From GCA-016699835 sp964543905 (lineage in GTDB: Bacteria > Planctomycetota > Phycisphaerae > Phycisphaerales > UBA1924): DNA of 64,000 bases. The notes below the pieces were generated by a model. It made no database searches and was not told the origin of the DNA. It worked only from the letters and a program-made list of their open reading frames with translations. The position numbers were made by a program, and so were the translations under genes. Positions 25,844 through 35,600 of the stretch are shown in pieces (positions within the stretch are counted from its first letter, which is position 1; the number at the start of each line of letters is the position of its first letter). Location: positions 124,001 to 188,000 of the forward strand of contig CAZIZO010000005.1 in assembly GCA_964543905.1 (NCBI GenBank), read 5' to 3'.

Positions 25844-27285
25844 AACTTCACCCCCACATTCTTCGCCTCCGTGAAGAACTTCAACGCCTCCCAACCACCC
25901 TCTCGCCCAATCCCGCTCTGCTTCACACCCCCAAACGGCGTGCGCAAGTCTCGGTGCAACCAGCAGTTCACCCAGACGAGGCCCGAATCCAACCTCGCCG
26001 CCATGCGGTGCGCCCGCGAGACATCTCGCGTCCACACAACTGAGGCTAATCCATATGGCGTCCCGTTGGCCAGCGCGATCGCCTCCTCCTCCGTCTCAAA
26101 CGGCGTCACGCTCACCACCGGGCCAAAGACCTCCTCCTGCTCCACGCGGCATGTCGCCTCCAACCCCGTGATCACCGTCGGCTCATAGAAATACCCCTTC
26201 GCGCACCGCGTGCCCAAGCCCGCCGGCACCCGCCCGCCGCACCGCACCACACCGCCAAGCGATCTCGCGAGTTCGACATACCCCGCCACCTTCTCCCGAT
26301 GCTCGCGCGAGACCAACGCCCCCTGCTGCGTCTCCGGGTCCTGCGGATCACCGACCTTGAGCGCCTTCGCCCGCTCCACCAGCCCATCCACAAACTCGTT
26401 GTAGACGCACCGCTGCACATAAATCCGCGAGCCGCACAGGCAGATCTCGCCCTGATTGAGGAACGACGATCGCACGCTCGTCTCGATCGCCTTCGCCAGA
26501 TCCGCATCCGCGAACACGACGTTCGCGTTCTTCCCGCCCAGTTCCAGCGACATCCGCTTGAACATCGGGCCCGCCTTCTCCGCGATCCACTTCCCCGTCG
26601 CCGTTCCGCCCGTGAACGAAATCGTTGGCACCCCCGGGTGCGTCACGATCTCCGCGCCGCACCTCGCGCCCGTGCCATGCACGATGTTGAGCACCCCCGC
26701 CGGCAAGCCCGCCTGGGTGCACAACTCGGCCAGCATGTGCGCGGTGATCGGCGTCAACTCCGAGGGCTTCGCCACCGCCGTATTCCCCGTCGCCAGCGCC
26801 GGCGCCACCTTCCACGTGAACAAATACAATGGCAAGTTCCACGGCGAAATCAGCCCCGCCACGCCGCGCGGCCTTCGCAGCGTGTAGTTCAGCACCTCGC
26901 CATTCGAGTCATGCGACACCGACTCCGCATGCAAGATCGCCGTTGCAAAGAATCGAAAGTTCGCCGCCGCACGCGGGATATCCATCGACCGCGCCAAACT
27001 CACCGGCTTCCCCTGATCGTTCGACTCCGCCAGTGCCAAGGCATCCCTGTTCGCATCGATCAAGTCCGCGATCCGCAGCATGACGCGCGACCGTTCCTCC
27101 GCGGGCGTCGCCGACCACGCCGGAAAAGCCCGCGTCGCCGCCTCCACCGCCGCCTGCACGTCCCGCGCATCCGAACTTGGCACTCGTCCATACACCGCCC
27201 CCGTCGCGGGCTCATAGTTGTCGATGTACTCGCCTCCAACAGGTGGAACGAACCCGCCCTGGATGTAGTTCGACAGCGTGTGCAT
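25840..27285 (-). CDS. ALDH8-type aldehyde dehydrogenase, probable 2-aminomuconate-6-semialdehyde dehydrogenase
   Basis: A 481-residue NAD-dependent aldehyde dehydrogenase. It shows the SPWNLPLYLFTWKVAPALATG cofactor region (residues ~145-165), SFTGGTATGKWIAEKAGP, the general-base motif LELGGKNANVVF, and the catalytic-Cys loop NQGEICLCGSRIYVQ, which is characteristic of human ALDH8A1 and bacterial 2-aminomuconate or 2-hydroxymuconate semialdehyde dehydrogenases. The start at 27285 lies 4 bp after the SDR stop, with ggaggg in the SDR end as ribosome site. It is the middle gene of an SDR-ALDH-RidA operon for the lower kynurenine pathway. Confidence 0.87.
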   Translation of the reverse strand: MHTLSNYIQGGFVPPVGGEYIDNYEPATGAVYGRVPSSDARDVQAAVEAATRAFPAWSATPAEERSRVMLRIADLIDANRDALALAESNDQGKPVSLARSMDIPRAAANFRFFATAILHAESVSHDSNGEVLNYTLRRPRGVAGLISPWNLPLYLFTWKVAPALATGNTAVAKPSELTPITAHMLAELCTQAGLPAGVLNIVHGTGARCGAEIVTHPGVPTISFTGGTATGKWIAEKAGPMFKRMSLELGGKNANVVFADADLAKAIETSVRSSFLNQGEICLCGSRIYVQRCVYNEFVDGLVERAKALKVGDPQDPETQQGALVSREHREKVAGYVELARSLGGVVRCGGRVPAGLGTRCAKGYFYEPTVITGLEATCRVEQEEVFGPVVSVTPFETEEEAIALANGTPYGLASVVWTRDVSRAHRMAARLDSGLVWVNCWLHRDLRTPFGGVKQSGIGREGGWEALKFFTEAKNVGVKL

Positions 27286-27289
27286 CGCG

Positions 27290-28075
27290 TCACAGCCCTC
27301 CAAGACGCCCGCCATCCACCGGCACGTTGATCCCATTCACATACCCCGCCGCGGGCGACGCGAGGAACGCGATCGCCGCCGCGATTTCTTCCGGCGCACC
27401 AAACCGTCCCGCGGGAATCGTCGCCCGCCACTCCGCCGCAACCACCTCGGGTGTCGTGTTGTTCCTCTTTGCCCGCGCCTGCATCAAATCACTCAGCCGC
27501 TCCGTCGACGTATACCCCGGCAGCACGTTGTTCACCGTGATCCCATACGCCCCGAGTTCCCCCGCGAGCGTCTTCGCCCAGTTCGCCACCGCCGCGCGAA
27601 TCGTGTTCGAGAGCCCGAGCCCGGGAATCGGCTGCTTCACGCTCGTCGATGTGATGTTGATGATCCGCCCATACTTGGCTTCTTTCATCCCCGGCACCAA
27701 CGCCTGCGCCAGCAGGTGCGAGCACACCACGTGCGCGTTGAACGCCGCCGTAAACTGCTCCAGCGGTGCCTCCAGAAGCGGCCCGCTCGGCGGCCCGCCC
27801 GTGTTGTTGATCAGGATGTGCCGAGTCCCCCCCAACGCGAGTCGCGTCGCCGCGTCCTTCACCGTCTCCGGCTTGCTGAAATCCGCCACCTCAAAGCCGT
27901 GGCGTTGCCCCGCGGGCGTCGCCAACCCCGCCGCCACCGCCGCCAACTTTTCACGATCGCGAGACAGCAGCGTCACCTCGGCCCCCAGCGCCGCCAGTTC
28001 CGCCGCCGCCGCCTTCCCAATGCCCTGCGTCGAGCCGCACACCACCGCACGTTTCCCACGGAGATCAAGGTTCAT
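27290..28075 (-). CDS. Short-chain dehydrogenase/reductase-like protein lacking YxxxK
   Basis: A 261-residue SDR-fold protein. The N-terminal nucleotide site is a variant (VVCGSTQGIGKAAAAELAALG), followed by LINNTGGPPSG and GRIINITSTSVKQPIPGLGL. The expected catalytic Tyr-x-x-x-Lys is missing: where it should be, the sequence is SNTIRAAVANWAK. The C-terminus (ITVNNVLPGYTSTERL, GYVNGINVPVDGGRLGG) is normal. This belongs to a known atypical SDR branch. It heads the operon with the ALDH8-type dehydrogenase and RidA, so a role in 2-aminomuconate or kynurenine breakdown is inferred, but classical oxidoreductase chemistry is doubtful. Confidence 0.8.
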   Translation of the reverse strand: MNLDLRGKRAVVCGSTQGIGKAAAAELAALGAEVTLLSRDREKLAAVAAGLATPAGQRHGFEVADFSKPETVKDAATRLALGGTRHILINNTGGPPSGPLLEAPLEQFTAAFNAHVVCSHLLAQALVPGMKEAKYGRIINITSTSVKQPIPGLGLSNTIRAAVANWAKTLAGELGAYGITVNNVLPGYTSTERLSDLMQARAKRNNTTPEVVAAEWRATIPAGRFGAPEEIAAAIAFLASPAAGYVNGINVPVDGGRLGGL

Positions 28076-28239
28076 GCACGGAGGGTATGAACGTGGATGC
28101 CGCCAAGCACGCCCAGTCCGTCCGCACTCGCCAGCCTCGACGTGGCTTGCAACCGATACAATCGCCTGTGCTGCCCCCTCTTGAGCACTCGCCCCCTCCA
28201 CCCTGATTCGGCCTGATCACACCGCCCGACGCCTCGACC

Positions 28240-29211
28240 GTGACCAACACTCCACCCAGCCCAGAGCCCTCGCCGCGAGCACCCGCTCCGTCGCCTGGCA
28301 AACTCCGCCGCGCCGCCGACATCACGCGCTCCGCCGCCAGGCGCTATCCCACCGAACTGATGAAGTCGCTCCGCGATCCGACCGCCGGGGCGAAGGCTGC
28401 CAAAGCCGTCGATGCCGCCAGTGCGATCGACCACCACCTGAAGCATCCCCTCGCCGCCACCTGGCTCGGACACGCCACCGTCCTTCTCCGCCTCCACAAC
28501 CTCTGGGTCCTCACCGATCCCGTCTTTTCCAAACGCATCGGCATCAACCTTGGGCCCTACACCGTCGGCATGGAACGCCTCCGCGATCCACACCTCGCGC
28601 CCCACGAACTCCCACCCATTGACCTCGTCCTCATCTCGCACGCCCACTTCGATCACCTCGACAAGCCCAGCCTCCGACAACTCGTCCGAAAGGACACCAA
28701 AGTCGTCACCGCCCAGCACACCAAACGCCTCATCCCAAAGGGCTTCGGCGAAAAAATCGAACTCCACTGGGACGACGAACTCGACCTCAACGGCCTCAAG
28801 ATCCGCGCCCTCCGCCCCAACCATTGGGGCGCCCGAACCATGTGGGATCGCCATCGGGGCTTCAACAGTTACTTCCTCCAGACCCCCGACCACCGCGTCC
28901 TCTACGCCGGAGACACCGCCTACACCCAGGCCTTCAAAAGCGTCGGCGACGCTCTCGGCGGCGTCGACCTCGCCATCTTCGGCATCGGTGCCTACGACCC
29001 CTGGATCCACGCCCACGCCAACCCCGAGCAAGTCTGGGAAATGGCCGGACACGCCCAAGCCAAGTACATCCTCCCCATGCACCATTCGACCTTCAAACTC
29101 AGCAACGAGCCCCTCGACGAGCCGCTGCAACGCCTTCTGAAAGTCGCCGGGGCCGCCGCCGGTCGAGTCGTCCTCCATGAGCCGGGCAAGTTCTGGGAGA
29201 TGCCCCACTAG
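28240..29211 (+). CDS. MBL-fold metal-dependent hydrolase, NAPE-PLD-like
   Basis: A 323-residue metallo-beta-lactamase-fold protein similar to N-acyl-phosphatidylethanolamine phospholipase D and UlaG-type hydrolases. Visible metal motifs are LGHATVLLRL-like (TWLGHATVLLRLHNLWVLTDP), SHAHFDHLD, RPNHWGAR, LYAGDTAYT, and PMHHSTFKL. The GTG start at 28240 adds a ~40-residue Pro/Arg-rich leader; ATG 28359 is an alternative that keeps the whole fold. The natural substrate is unknown; phosphodiesterase activity on a lipid is likely. It diverges from the SDR operon across 164 bp. Confidence 0.82.
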   Translation: MTNTPPSPEPSPRAPAPSPGKLRRAADITRSAARRYPTELMKSLRDPTAGAKAAKAVDAASAIDHHLKHPLAATWLGHATVLLRLHNLWVLTDPVFSKRIGINLGPYTVGMERLRDPHLAPHELPPIDLVLISHAHFDHLDKPSLRQLVRKDTKVVTAQHTKRLIPKGFGEKIELHWDDELDLNGLKIRALRPNHWGARTMWDRHRGFNSYFLQTPDHRVLYAGDTAYTQAFKSVGDALGGVDLAIFGIGAYDPWIHAHANPEQVWEMAGHAQAKYILPMHHSTFKLSNEPLDEPLQRLLKVAGAAAGRVVLHEPGKFWEMPH

Positions 29212-29367
29212 CCCCATTCCTCGCCCCCTCAACTCGGAACGGGATCTGCGATTCGCGCTTCGATGACCGCGATCTCGAATCGAGACATGCCCACCGTTCG
29301 ACAGACTTCGTTCCCGCAACAGTTCCCGCCCCTCGGCGTACAACTTCCCGAACCACCGGAGCCGCCC

Positions 29368-29736
29368 ATGCCTCGTCCTCGCGCATCGTCCAGCCCCAAC
29401 CCCAGCGACCCCAAACTCCTCTACGTCGGCACCGGCTCGCACGTCGTCGCCATCGACACCGTCACCGGCCTCGATCTCTGGCGGACCAAAGTCAAGTCCT
29501 CCAGCACGCCCATCTCCCTCCTCGTCCGCGACGGCCTCGTCTACGTCGGCTCCGGAGGCCGCGTCCACTGCCTCGACGGGCTCACGGGCCAACTCCTCTG
29601 GACCAACGACCTCAAGGGGCTTGGCCTCGGCTCGGTGCTCATGGCCATGGAGGGCGCCACCAGCGACGCCGCCGCCGCCGCCGTTGTCATCGCCCAGCAG
29701 CGGGCCGCCGCCTCCGCCGCCGCCGCTTCGGGCTAA
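29368..29736 (+). CDS. Short PQQ-like propeller-repeat protein
   Basis: A 122-residue protein with only about two blades of a PQQ-type beta-propeller (LYVGTGSHVVAIDTVTGLDL, then LVYVGSGGRVHCLDGLTGQL). It ends in an Ala-rich helix from about residue 88 (ATSDAAAAAVVIAQQRAAAS). Too short for an independent seven-bladed propeller, so it may oligomerise or be a degenerate paralog. ATG 29368 is chosen because ggag lies 6-9 nt upstream; ATG 29263 in the same frame would add 35 Pro-rich residues. It converges with the HAD gene, with 9 bp between stops. Function unknown. Confidence 0.6.
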   Translation: MPRPRASSSPNPSDPKLLYVGTGSHVVAIDTVTGLDLWRTKVKSSSTPISLLVRDGLVYVGSGGRVHCLDGLTGQLLWTNDLKGLGLGSVLMAMEGATSDAAAAAVVIAQQRAAASAAAASG

Positions 29737-29745
29737 CGCGCGCGC

Positions 29746-30459
29746 TCACTTCCAATCCGCGTGGTCCACCAAGCGCGCGAGCGTCGCCAAATCCGGCACT
29801 TCCAGGTCCGGCTCACACTCAAACGCCGGCGTCGCCCCCGCCTCCGCCGCCTTCCCCATCGCCCCGCGACGATTCACCCACACCGTGCGGTACCCCAACG
29901 CCTTCGCCGGCGCGAGGTCGTGGTACTTGCTCTGCGCCACATGCAGGATCTGCTCCCGGGGCAACTCCAACAACGCCCGCGCCACCCGAAAGTGCTTGTC
30001 TCCCGGCTTGTACGATTGGCACAACTGCGCCGTCACCACCACGTCCAGATCGACGCCGAGTTTCGGCCTCGTCAGCGCGAACAGGTCATCATCGATGTTC
30101 GACAGCACCGCGAGTTTGTAGTGCCGCTTCAGGTGCCGCAACGCATCCGCCGTATCCGCGAACGCCGGCCAGCCGCCCACCGATCGCACCAACGCCTCGC
30201 GCTCGTCGCGCGAAAACTCCAGCCCGAAGTGCGTCCCGATCCCGTGCATCACCGCGATCAGCACCTGCCGATACGGGCGATACTCCGCCCGCTCCGCGCC
30301 CGCCTCCAACTCGCCATACACCGACAAGACCTCATCCTCGCCCGCCCACACGCCCCGCGCTCGAAGGATCGGAACAACCGCCGACAGGATCCCCGCTTCC
30401 CAGTCGATCAGCGTGCCATAGCAGTCGAACGTCAGCGCCTTGAACGTCGTCAGGTCCAT
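29746..30459 (-). CDS. HAD hydrolase, haloacid dehalogenase type II-like
   Basis: A 237-residue HAD-superfamily enzyme. The nucleophile motif is FDCYGTLIDWE (Asp at residue ~11), motif II is LAVLSNIDDD, the Lys motif lies in QSYKPGDKHF, and the C-terminal acidic motif is replaced by SKYHDLAPAKALGY, typical of the type II (S)-2-haloacid dehalogenase branch. Many such proteins are general small-molecule phosphatases, so dehalogenation is not assured. The start at 30459 gives MDLTTFKALTFD, just before the catalytic loop. It is the last gene of a minus-strand run from adk. Confidence 0.82.
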   Translation of the reverse strand: MDLTTFKALTFDCYGTLIDWEAGILSAVVPILRARGVWAGEDEVLSVYGELEAGAERAEYRPYRQVLIAVMHGIGTHFGLEFSRDEREALVRSVGGWPAFADTADALRHLKRHYKLAVLSNIDDDLFALTRPKLGVDLDVVVTAQLCQSYKPGDKHFRVARALLELPREQILHVAQSKYHDLAPAKALGYRTVWVNRRGAMGKAAEAGATPAFECEPDLEVPDLATLARLVDHADWK

Positions 30460-30523
30460 GCGTCTCTCCGTCGCCCCGCCGCACTCCGTAGCCCGCGTCG
30501 CACCCCGCACCGTACGAGACATC

Positions 30524-30874
30524 CTATCGCCGCCCGTTCGGCTCCTCCGGCGGCGGGCTCCCCTCCATGTCCGTGTCGTCCAGGTTCAGCCGATCCCGTT
30601 CCAACTCGTCCGCGTCCGGCGCCTCCACCCGCTTCCCCGATTCCACCCACGCGTCCGTCATCGCCTGCCTCCGCCGTGCCGTGTCCTCCTTCATCATTCG
30701 CAATCTCGCATTCCGTCGCGATCGCGCGAACATCACCAGCATCACCAGGAACGCCAGCAACCCCAGTAACAGCCACAGCATCAGGAACGCGTGCTCCCGC
30801 ACCGCCTGCTTCCTTGAGGACCCAATCTCCTTCGTCGGCTCCTCCACCACCGCAACCGTGCGCATCACGTCCAT
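30524..30874 (-). CDS. Small single-pass membrane protein
   Basis: A 116-residue protein with one strong transmembrane segment (AFLMLWLLLGLLAFLVMLVMF, residues ~29-49). The N-terminal part is short and charged. The C-terminal tail is basic at first (RSRRNARLRMMKEDTARRR) and then acidic and proline-rich (EAPDADELERD). I do not recognise the family. It lies between the prepilin-type gene and the HAD gene on the same strand (64-bp and 120-bp gaps), so it is probably part of that transcript. Confidence 0.5.
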   Translation of the reverse strand: MDVMRTVAVVEEPTKEIGSSRKQAVREHAFLMLWLLLGLLAFLVMLVMFARSRRNARLRMMKEDTARRRQAMTDAWVESGKRVEAPDADELERDRLNLDDTDMEGSPPPEEPNGRR

Positions 30875-30994
30875 GCTCCGCGCTCCATCCTTCCGCCCAC
30901 GTCCCTTCTTCCTGCCCGCTTCCCACTACCCTTCCCCGGGCGTGTGCCCCACCCGCCTCTCCCCGTCCTTCTGCTTCTCCTCACCCTTCACCAC

Positions 30995-31780
30995 TCACGG
31001 CAGAAACGTGTAATCGTTCGTCGTGTTCGCCGCCGTGCCATCCTCATTCGCCCGGGGCACCCGAACCCGCATCCGCGCGTGCATGTCCACGTACAGCAAG
31101 TTCGCCTGCACGTTCTCTTTGTCAAACCACCGCATCCCGCGATCCCCGGGCGAGCCCGCTCCATCGTTCTGATAGTTGTAGATCGTGTGCGTCCCCAGAA
31201 CCCACGTCTTCGCCGTGTTCCTCACGTACGGCATCTTCCCCCCAGGGCCCCGCGCCGTCATCGGCACCAGCGTCGCATCCCACTCCCCGACCAGCGAATG
31301 GTCGTTCAGCGTGTAACTCGCCCCCAAAAACTCGTACATCGACGTCACCGAGCCAAAGCCCGGTATCGCCAACGCCCCTCGATCCACCGGTGACTTGTAC
31401 GCCAGCAGATCAACGTTCCCAGGCTCCGAATCCGGCGGCACCGAAAAGTCCACCACGTACCGATTCAGCGGCCTCTTCTCCGCCCCAATCTGGTTGATCC
31501 CGTAGAACGGCAGCGTCCCCTTCTTCCCCCCGAAGAGCGCCCCGATCACCGACTGCCCCCCGCCCGGCAAGGGTCCCATCGCCTGCGGCAACGTGTTGTC
31601 GTACTCGTTCATGTACAGCGTCAACGCCACGCCCAACTGCTGCAGCCTCGCCCCGCACGCCGTCGCTCGCGCGTTCGCACGCGCTTGCCCCAACGCCGGA
31701 AGCAAGATCCCGATCAGCAGTGCGATCACCGCGATCACCACCAACAACTCGATCAACGTAAACGCTCGGCGTCGGTTCAT
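30995..31780 (-). CDS. Type II secretion/prepilin-type protein
   Basis: A 261-residue pseudopilin-like protein. The N-terminus MNRRRAFTLIELLVVIAVIA is a textbook prepilin leader: a basic stretch, then F at +1 and Glu at +5 of the mature form, followed by a hydrophobic helix. The body resembles the H-X9-DG/DUF1559-like secreted proteins common in planctomycetes: it has NEYDNTLPQAM, and NLLYVDMHARMRV near the end in place of the 'FADGH' box. It would be cleaved by prepilin peptidase and exported or assembled by a type II/IV machinery encoded elsewhere. It lies 25 bp downstream of adk. Confidence 0.82.
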   Translation of the reverse strand: MNRRRAFTLIELLVVIAVIALLIGILLPALGQARANARATACGARLQQLGVALTLYMNEYDNTLPQAMGPLPGGGQSVIGALFGGKKGTLPFYGINQIGAEKRPLNRYVVDFSVPPDSEPGNVDLLAYKSPVDRGALAIPGFGSVTSMYEFLGASYTLNDHSLVGEWDATLVPMTARGPGGKMPYVRNTAKTWVLGTHTIYNYQNDGAGSPGDRGMRWFDKENVQANLLYVDMHARMRVRVPRANEDGTAANTTNDYTFLP

Positions 31781-31805
31781 ATCGCGTCCAGCGTAGGCGC
31801 CTTCC

Positions 31806-32513
31806 TCACCGCCGCGCCTTCGCCATGCGTCCGCCCCTCTTCGCCACCCGCGCCGGATGCACCCCGTTCGGCGTCGCCGGCGTCTCGATCTTCTCCCCCG
31901 TGATCGGGTTGTTGAAGTGCGCCTCCTGGATCGGGACCACCTCTTCCAGGATGTGTTCCAACACCCGCGCGGGCGATCCCGTCGCGTCCACGTCCTTGAT
32001 GATCTTCTTGGAGTAATACTCCAGCACCGGGAACGTCTCGCTCTCGTACACCTCCCACCGCTTGCGAATCACTTCCTCCTTCGCGTCGTCGATCCGGTTT
32101 TCCTTCAGCGCCCGCCGACGCAGACGCTTGATCATCTCCTCCTTGTCCGGGCACATCAGGTGGATGATCTGCAGCACGTTCAGATGCTTCTCCAGCAACT
32201 TCGCCTGCTTCACGTTCCGCGGGATGCCGTCCAGAACCAAGAGGTCCACGTGCGGCTTGTAGTTGCTCAAAATCGTCCGCGCGTGCATGTTCTGGTGCCA
32301 CATCTGCACCGTCACGTCATCCGGCACCAGCAGCCCCTTGCTCGAATACTGCATGAACGTCTTGCCAAGGTCGCTCGACATGTCCAGCGTCCGGAAGACC
32401 TCCCCGCAACTCAGGTGATAAAACCCAGGGATCGAGCCCAGGATCTTCCCCTGCGTCCCCTTCCCCGCGCCGGGGGCCCCGAACAACAACACCGTCTGAT
32501 ACCGCTGCGCCAT
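31806..32513 (-). CDS. adk: Adenylate kinase-family nucleoside monophosphate kinase
   Basis: A 235-residue P-loop kinase that interconverts AMP/ATP and ADP. It shows the P-loop LLFGAPGAGKGTQG (residues ~9-22), the NMP-binding region HLSCGEVFRTLD, VLDGIPRN (the DGxPR motif) and RLRRRALKENRIDD in place of a zinc-binding LID. The LID is short, as in small-type kinases. The C-terminal ~30 residues are a basic tail (ARVAKRGGRMAKARR) not typical of the family. It heads a run on the minus strand; a terminator for the upstream metalloprotease gene lies in the gap before it. Confidence 0.88.
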   Translation of the reverse strand: MAQRYQTVLLFGAPGAGKGTQGKILGSIPGFYHLSCGEVFRTLDMSSDLGKTFMQYSSKGLLVPDDVTVQMWHQNMHARTILSNYKPHVDLLVLDGIPRNVKQAKLLEKHLNVLQIIHLMCPDKEEMIKRLRRRALKENRIDDAKEEVIRKRWEVYESETFPVLEYYSKKIIKDVDATGSPARVLEHILEEVVPIQEAHFNNPITGEKIETPATPNGVHPARVAKRGGRMAKARR

Positions 32514-32617
32514 GGCTTACCTCCCGTGCCCCACCCTGGATGGGGCCACCACTCTACATCGGTCATTGTTGGCGCGATCTTCCCACACCGCCCCGCCCTC
32601 CACTGCCCGACGCATCG

Positions 32618-32651
32618 AAAAAGGGCGGACCGATCCGATCGGCCCGCCCTT
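32618..32651 (-). terminator. Rho-independent terminator of the 32673-35855 gene
   Basis: On the minus strand a long GC-rich hairpin (aagggcgg at 32651-32644 pairing with ccgccctt at 32628-32621, with further inner pairing around ccgatc/gatcgg) is followed by a run of T. Confidence 0.8.
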
Positions 32652-32672
32652 GCGAGTTCATGAGCACGTCCC

Positions 32673-35600
32673 TCAACACCCGTCGCCGTATCGCGTCAGG
32701 AAGTACAACAGGTCGTCGATCGTCACGCCGCCGTCCGGCCTGCCCGTCCCGCTCCCGTCGTCCACGTCCGCCCGCGACGCGCCATCCCCGAAGATCACCA
32801 GGTAGTACAACAGGTCGTCGATCGTCACGCCGCCGTCCGGCGTGCCCGTCCCGCTCCCATCGTCCATGTCCGCGACGCACGTCGGCTCGGGCGCACCGCA
32901 CAGCCGCTGATCACCGCGGATCACCAGCGAATAACTCAGCACGCTCCCGCCCGTGCCCGCGACCGTGTCCACCACCTTCAGGTTCCACGTGCCGTTCGCC
33001 GGCCCGCCCCGGAACCCGCTCAGCGGGTTCTGCGGGCGATACGTGTTGCTGTACGGCGCGTCGCTCGAACGCAGCGTGGTCACGCTCGTGGTCGCTGCAT
33101 CGTCCAGCACCATGTTGCAGATGTTCACGCCTGGTCCGCCCTGCCGATCCCACAGCACGATCTCCGTCCCCGCCGGATTGATGAGCGACAGCCGGAGTTG
33201 GTTCACCAGGCTGTGCACCAGCCCCACCGTCGGGCTCCCGGGCGTGTTCGAGCAGTTCGTCCCGTTGATCCGGAAGTCGATATCGTCCACGTTCCCGGGC
33301 ACTCCCGAGACCGTGATCGGCATCTGGATCCCCGTCGTGTTGTTGTCCGGAATCGGACGCCGCGTCCCCGCGTACGGAGACGTCGTGGGTGAACCCAACT
33401 GTCCCGTCAAGAACGAAAACTCAAAGGGCACCGTCGATTGCGCCGACGCCATCGTGATCCGGAACCGGACCTCGTTCCCGCACACAAAGCCGCTGCTCAC
33501 CGCGATGCGGAACGGCGCCATCCCCGTGCGCGTCTGCGCGTACGAAATATCGGGATAGTTCGCCGTCGCGCTCGTCACCGTCACGCCCGCCGTCAGCGAT
33601 TCCAGCGTCCCAACCACCCCCGTCGCCGTCGTCGCCCCGCCGTTGCGAATCGGGACCGTGATCGCGATGTCGCTTTCACCCGGGTCAATCGCTCCATTGC
33701 TGTTCCCGTTGCCCGACGTGTCCGCGAACGTGTTATTCCCATCCGCCACAAAGACCACGCCCGGCGGCACAAAGTTGATCGTGAACACGCCCGGATTGTC
33801 CGCAAAGAACACATTGCCCTGTCCTTCGATCCGCAGCCGCGCGTTGGTCGTGTTCACGTTCGGCATCAGCACCGACGCCGTCCCCGTGTTCGGGAGATTC
33901 TCCGCAACCACATGGGGCCACGTCACGCCCCCATCTTCCGACACCAACACTCGCACCTGCGCACAGTTGATCGGCGCCGCGTTCGTGCCCGCCACGTTCC
34001 ACGCGATCGCCGTCAGCCCTTCCGTCACCGCGCCCGCGGACGGCGACGTCACCGCAAACGCCGCTCCCGTGTCCACCACGTTCAGCACCATCTCGTCCGT
34101 CGCCACCCCGCCGCTCCCCGCGTGGTTGTCGCGGACCACCAGCCGCCAACGCATGTTGCGTGCCCGTTGCGGCAACGCCTCGCCCGCCGTCGGGTTCGCC
34201 GGCACGCCCACCGCCGCCGGATAGGACCCGCTCCGCAGCGCCGGATTCACCACCCGCGTCGGGCTCGTCACCGGCAACCGCACGCGAACCATCGGGAACC
34301 CGCCATCCACCGACGCCGTCGGCGCGGCCGCCGTCCCGTTATCGTTCGTCGTGGCGCCCAGCGTCACGGGCCACGTCACCGGCGCTCCATAGTTCACGTT
34401 TTCCCACGAATACGTCAACGCGTCCCCGTCCGCGTCCATCCCGCGACCCGTCAGCGAGAAGGGCGTCTTCGTCGGAATCGTGTAGTTCGGCCCCGCGTCC
34501 GCCGACGGCGGCGTGTTCCCAAGGTCCACCAGCGTCCCACAGTTCGCCTGCGTGGCATAATACGCCACCGCATCGCGGTACCCCGCGTACCCGTACATCG
34601 AGTCCATCCGCGCCTGCAGGTTGTTCTCCGCCGAGCAGATCCCCGCGTAACTCATCAGCGTCGAGCCCGATCCAGGCTCCAACGCCGCATTCACCAGCCC
34701 CGCTTGATTCCCGAAGCAACTGTTCATCGCGTGCCACATGCCAAAGCCGTGGCCCATCTCGTGCCCGACCAGTTTCACCATGAATCCATCCGCGCCCAGC
34801 GCCGACGCCGAACTCGCCCCCGTTCCCTTGATCGCGCCAGGAAACGTCCCGCTCACCCGGATCGCGTTTCGATCATTCCGGCACACCGTCCCGATGTCCC
34901 CCGCCAGCCCTTGCTCCGCGCCATTCGTGACGACGTGCCCGGCCTCATAGTTCGCCTCCCCGATCGCCGTGCTCAGCCGTCCCGCCAACTCCTGATTCAT
35001 CGTCCCCAGCGAACCCGGATTCGAGAATGGGTCCGTCGCCGCGTTCGTGAAGATCAGCACGTCGTTGTTCGCGATCAGCACCATCCGAGTCGAGAGATCA
35101 CGCTCATAAAACTGATTGCAGCGATTCGTCAAGTCCACGATCGCCGCCAGCCCCGCCGCCACGTTCGGATTCCCGGGCGGACTCACCGCGACCGTGTATT
35201 CCCCAGTCGCCGCAAAGCCCAGACGCAGGTCGCGACGCCGATCGCCCGTTTGCCCGGGCGTCAATCCTCGCCCCACGTACCCCGTGTTCATCACCGAATG
35301 CTCGGTGTGGCACACCCACGAATGGACCTTCGTCTCCTGCTCCTCCGGGTTGTACGCCGCGTAATACGTCCCATTCTCCATCGTCACCGGGTCCACCAGC
35401 GAAATCCCGCCCGGGGACACCACCTGCGCATGGAACGACCGATGATCGATCGTGATGTGCACCGTCGAGTATGGGTCATCCACGCCCTGTCCCACATACG
35501 TCCGGATCAGCGGATACTTCGCCTCCAGCCCTTCTTCCATCATCCGCGAGTTCACCACGTCGAACAACGCCAACGTCCCGTCCGACATCGGCACCGACAT

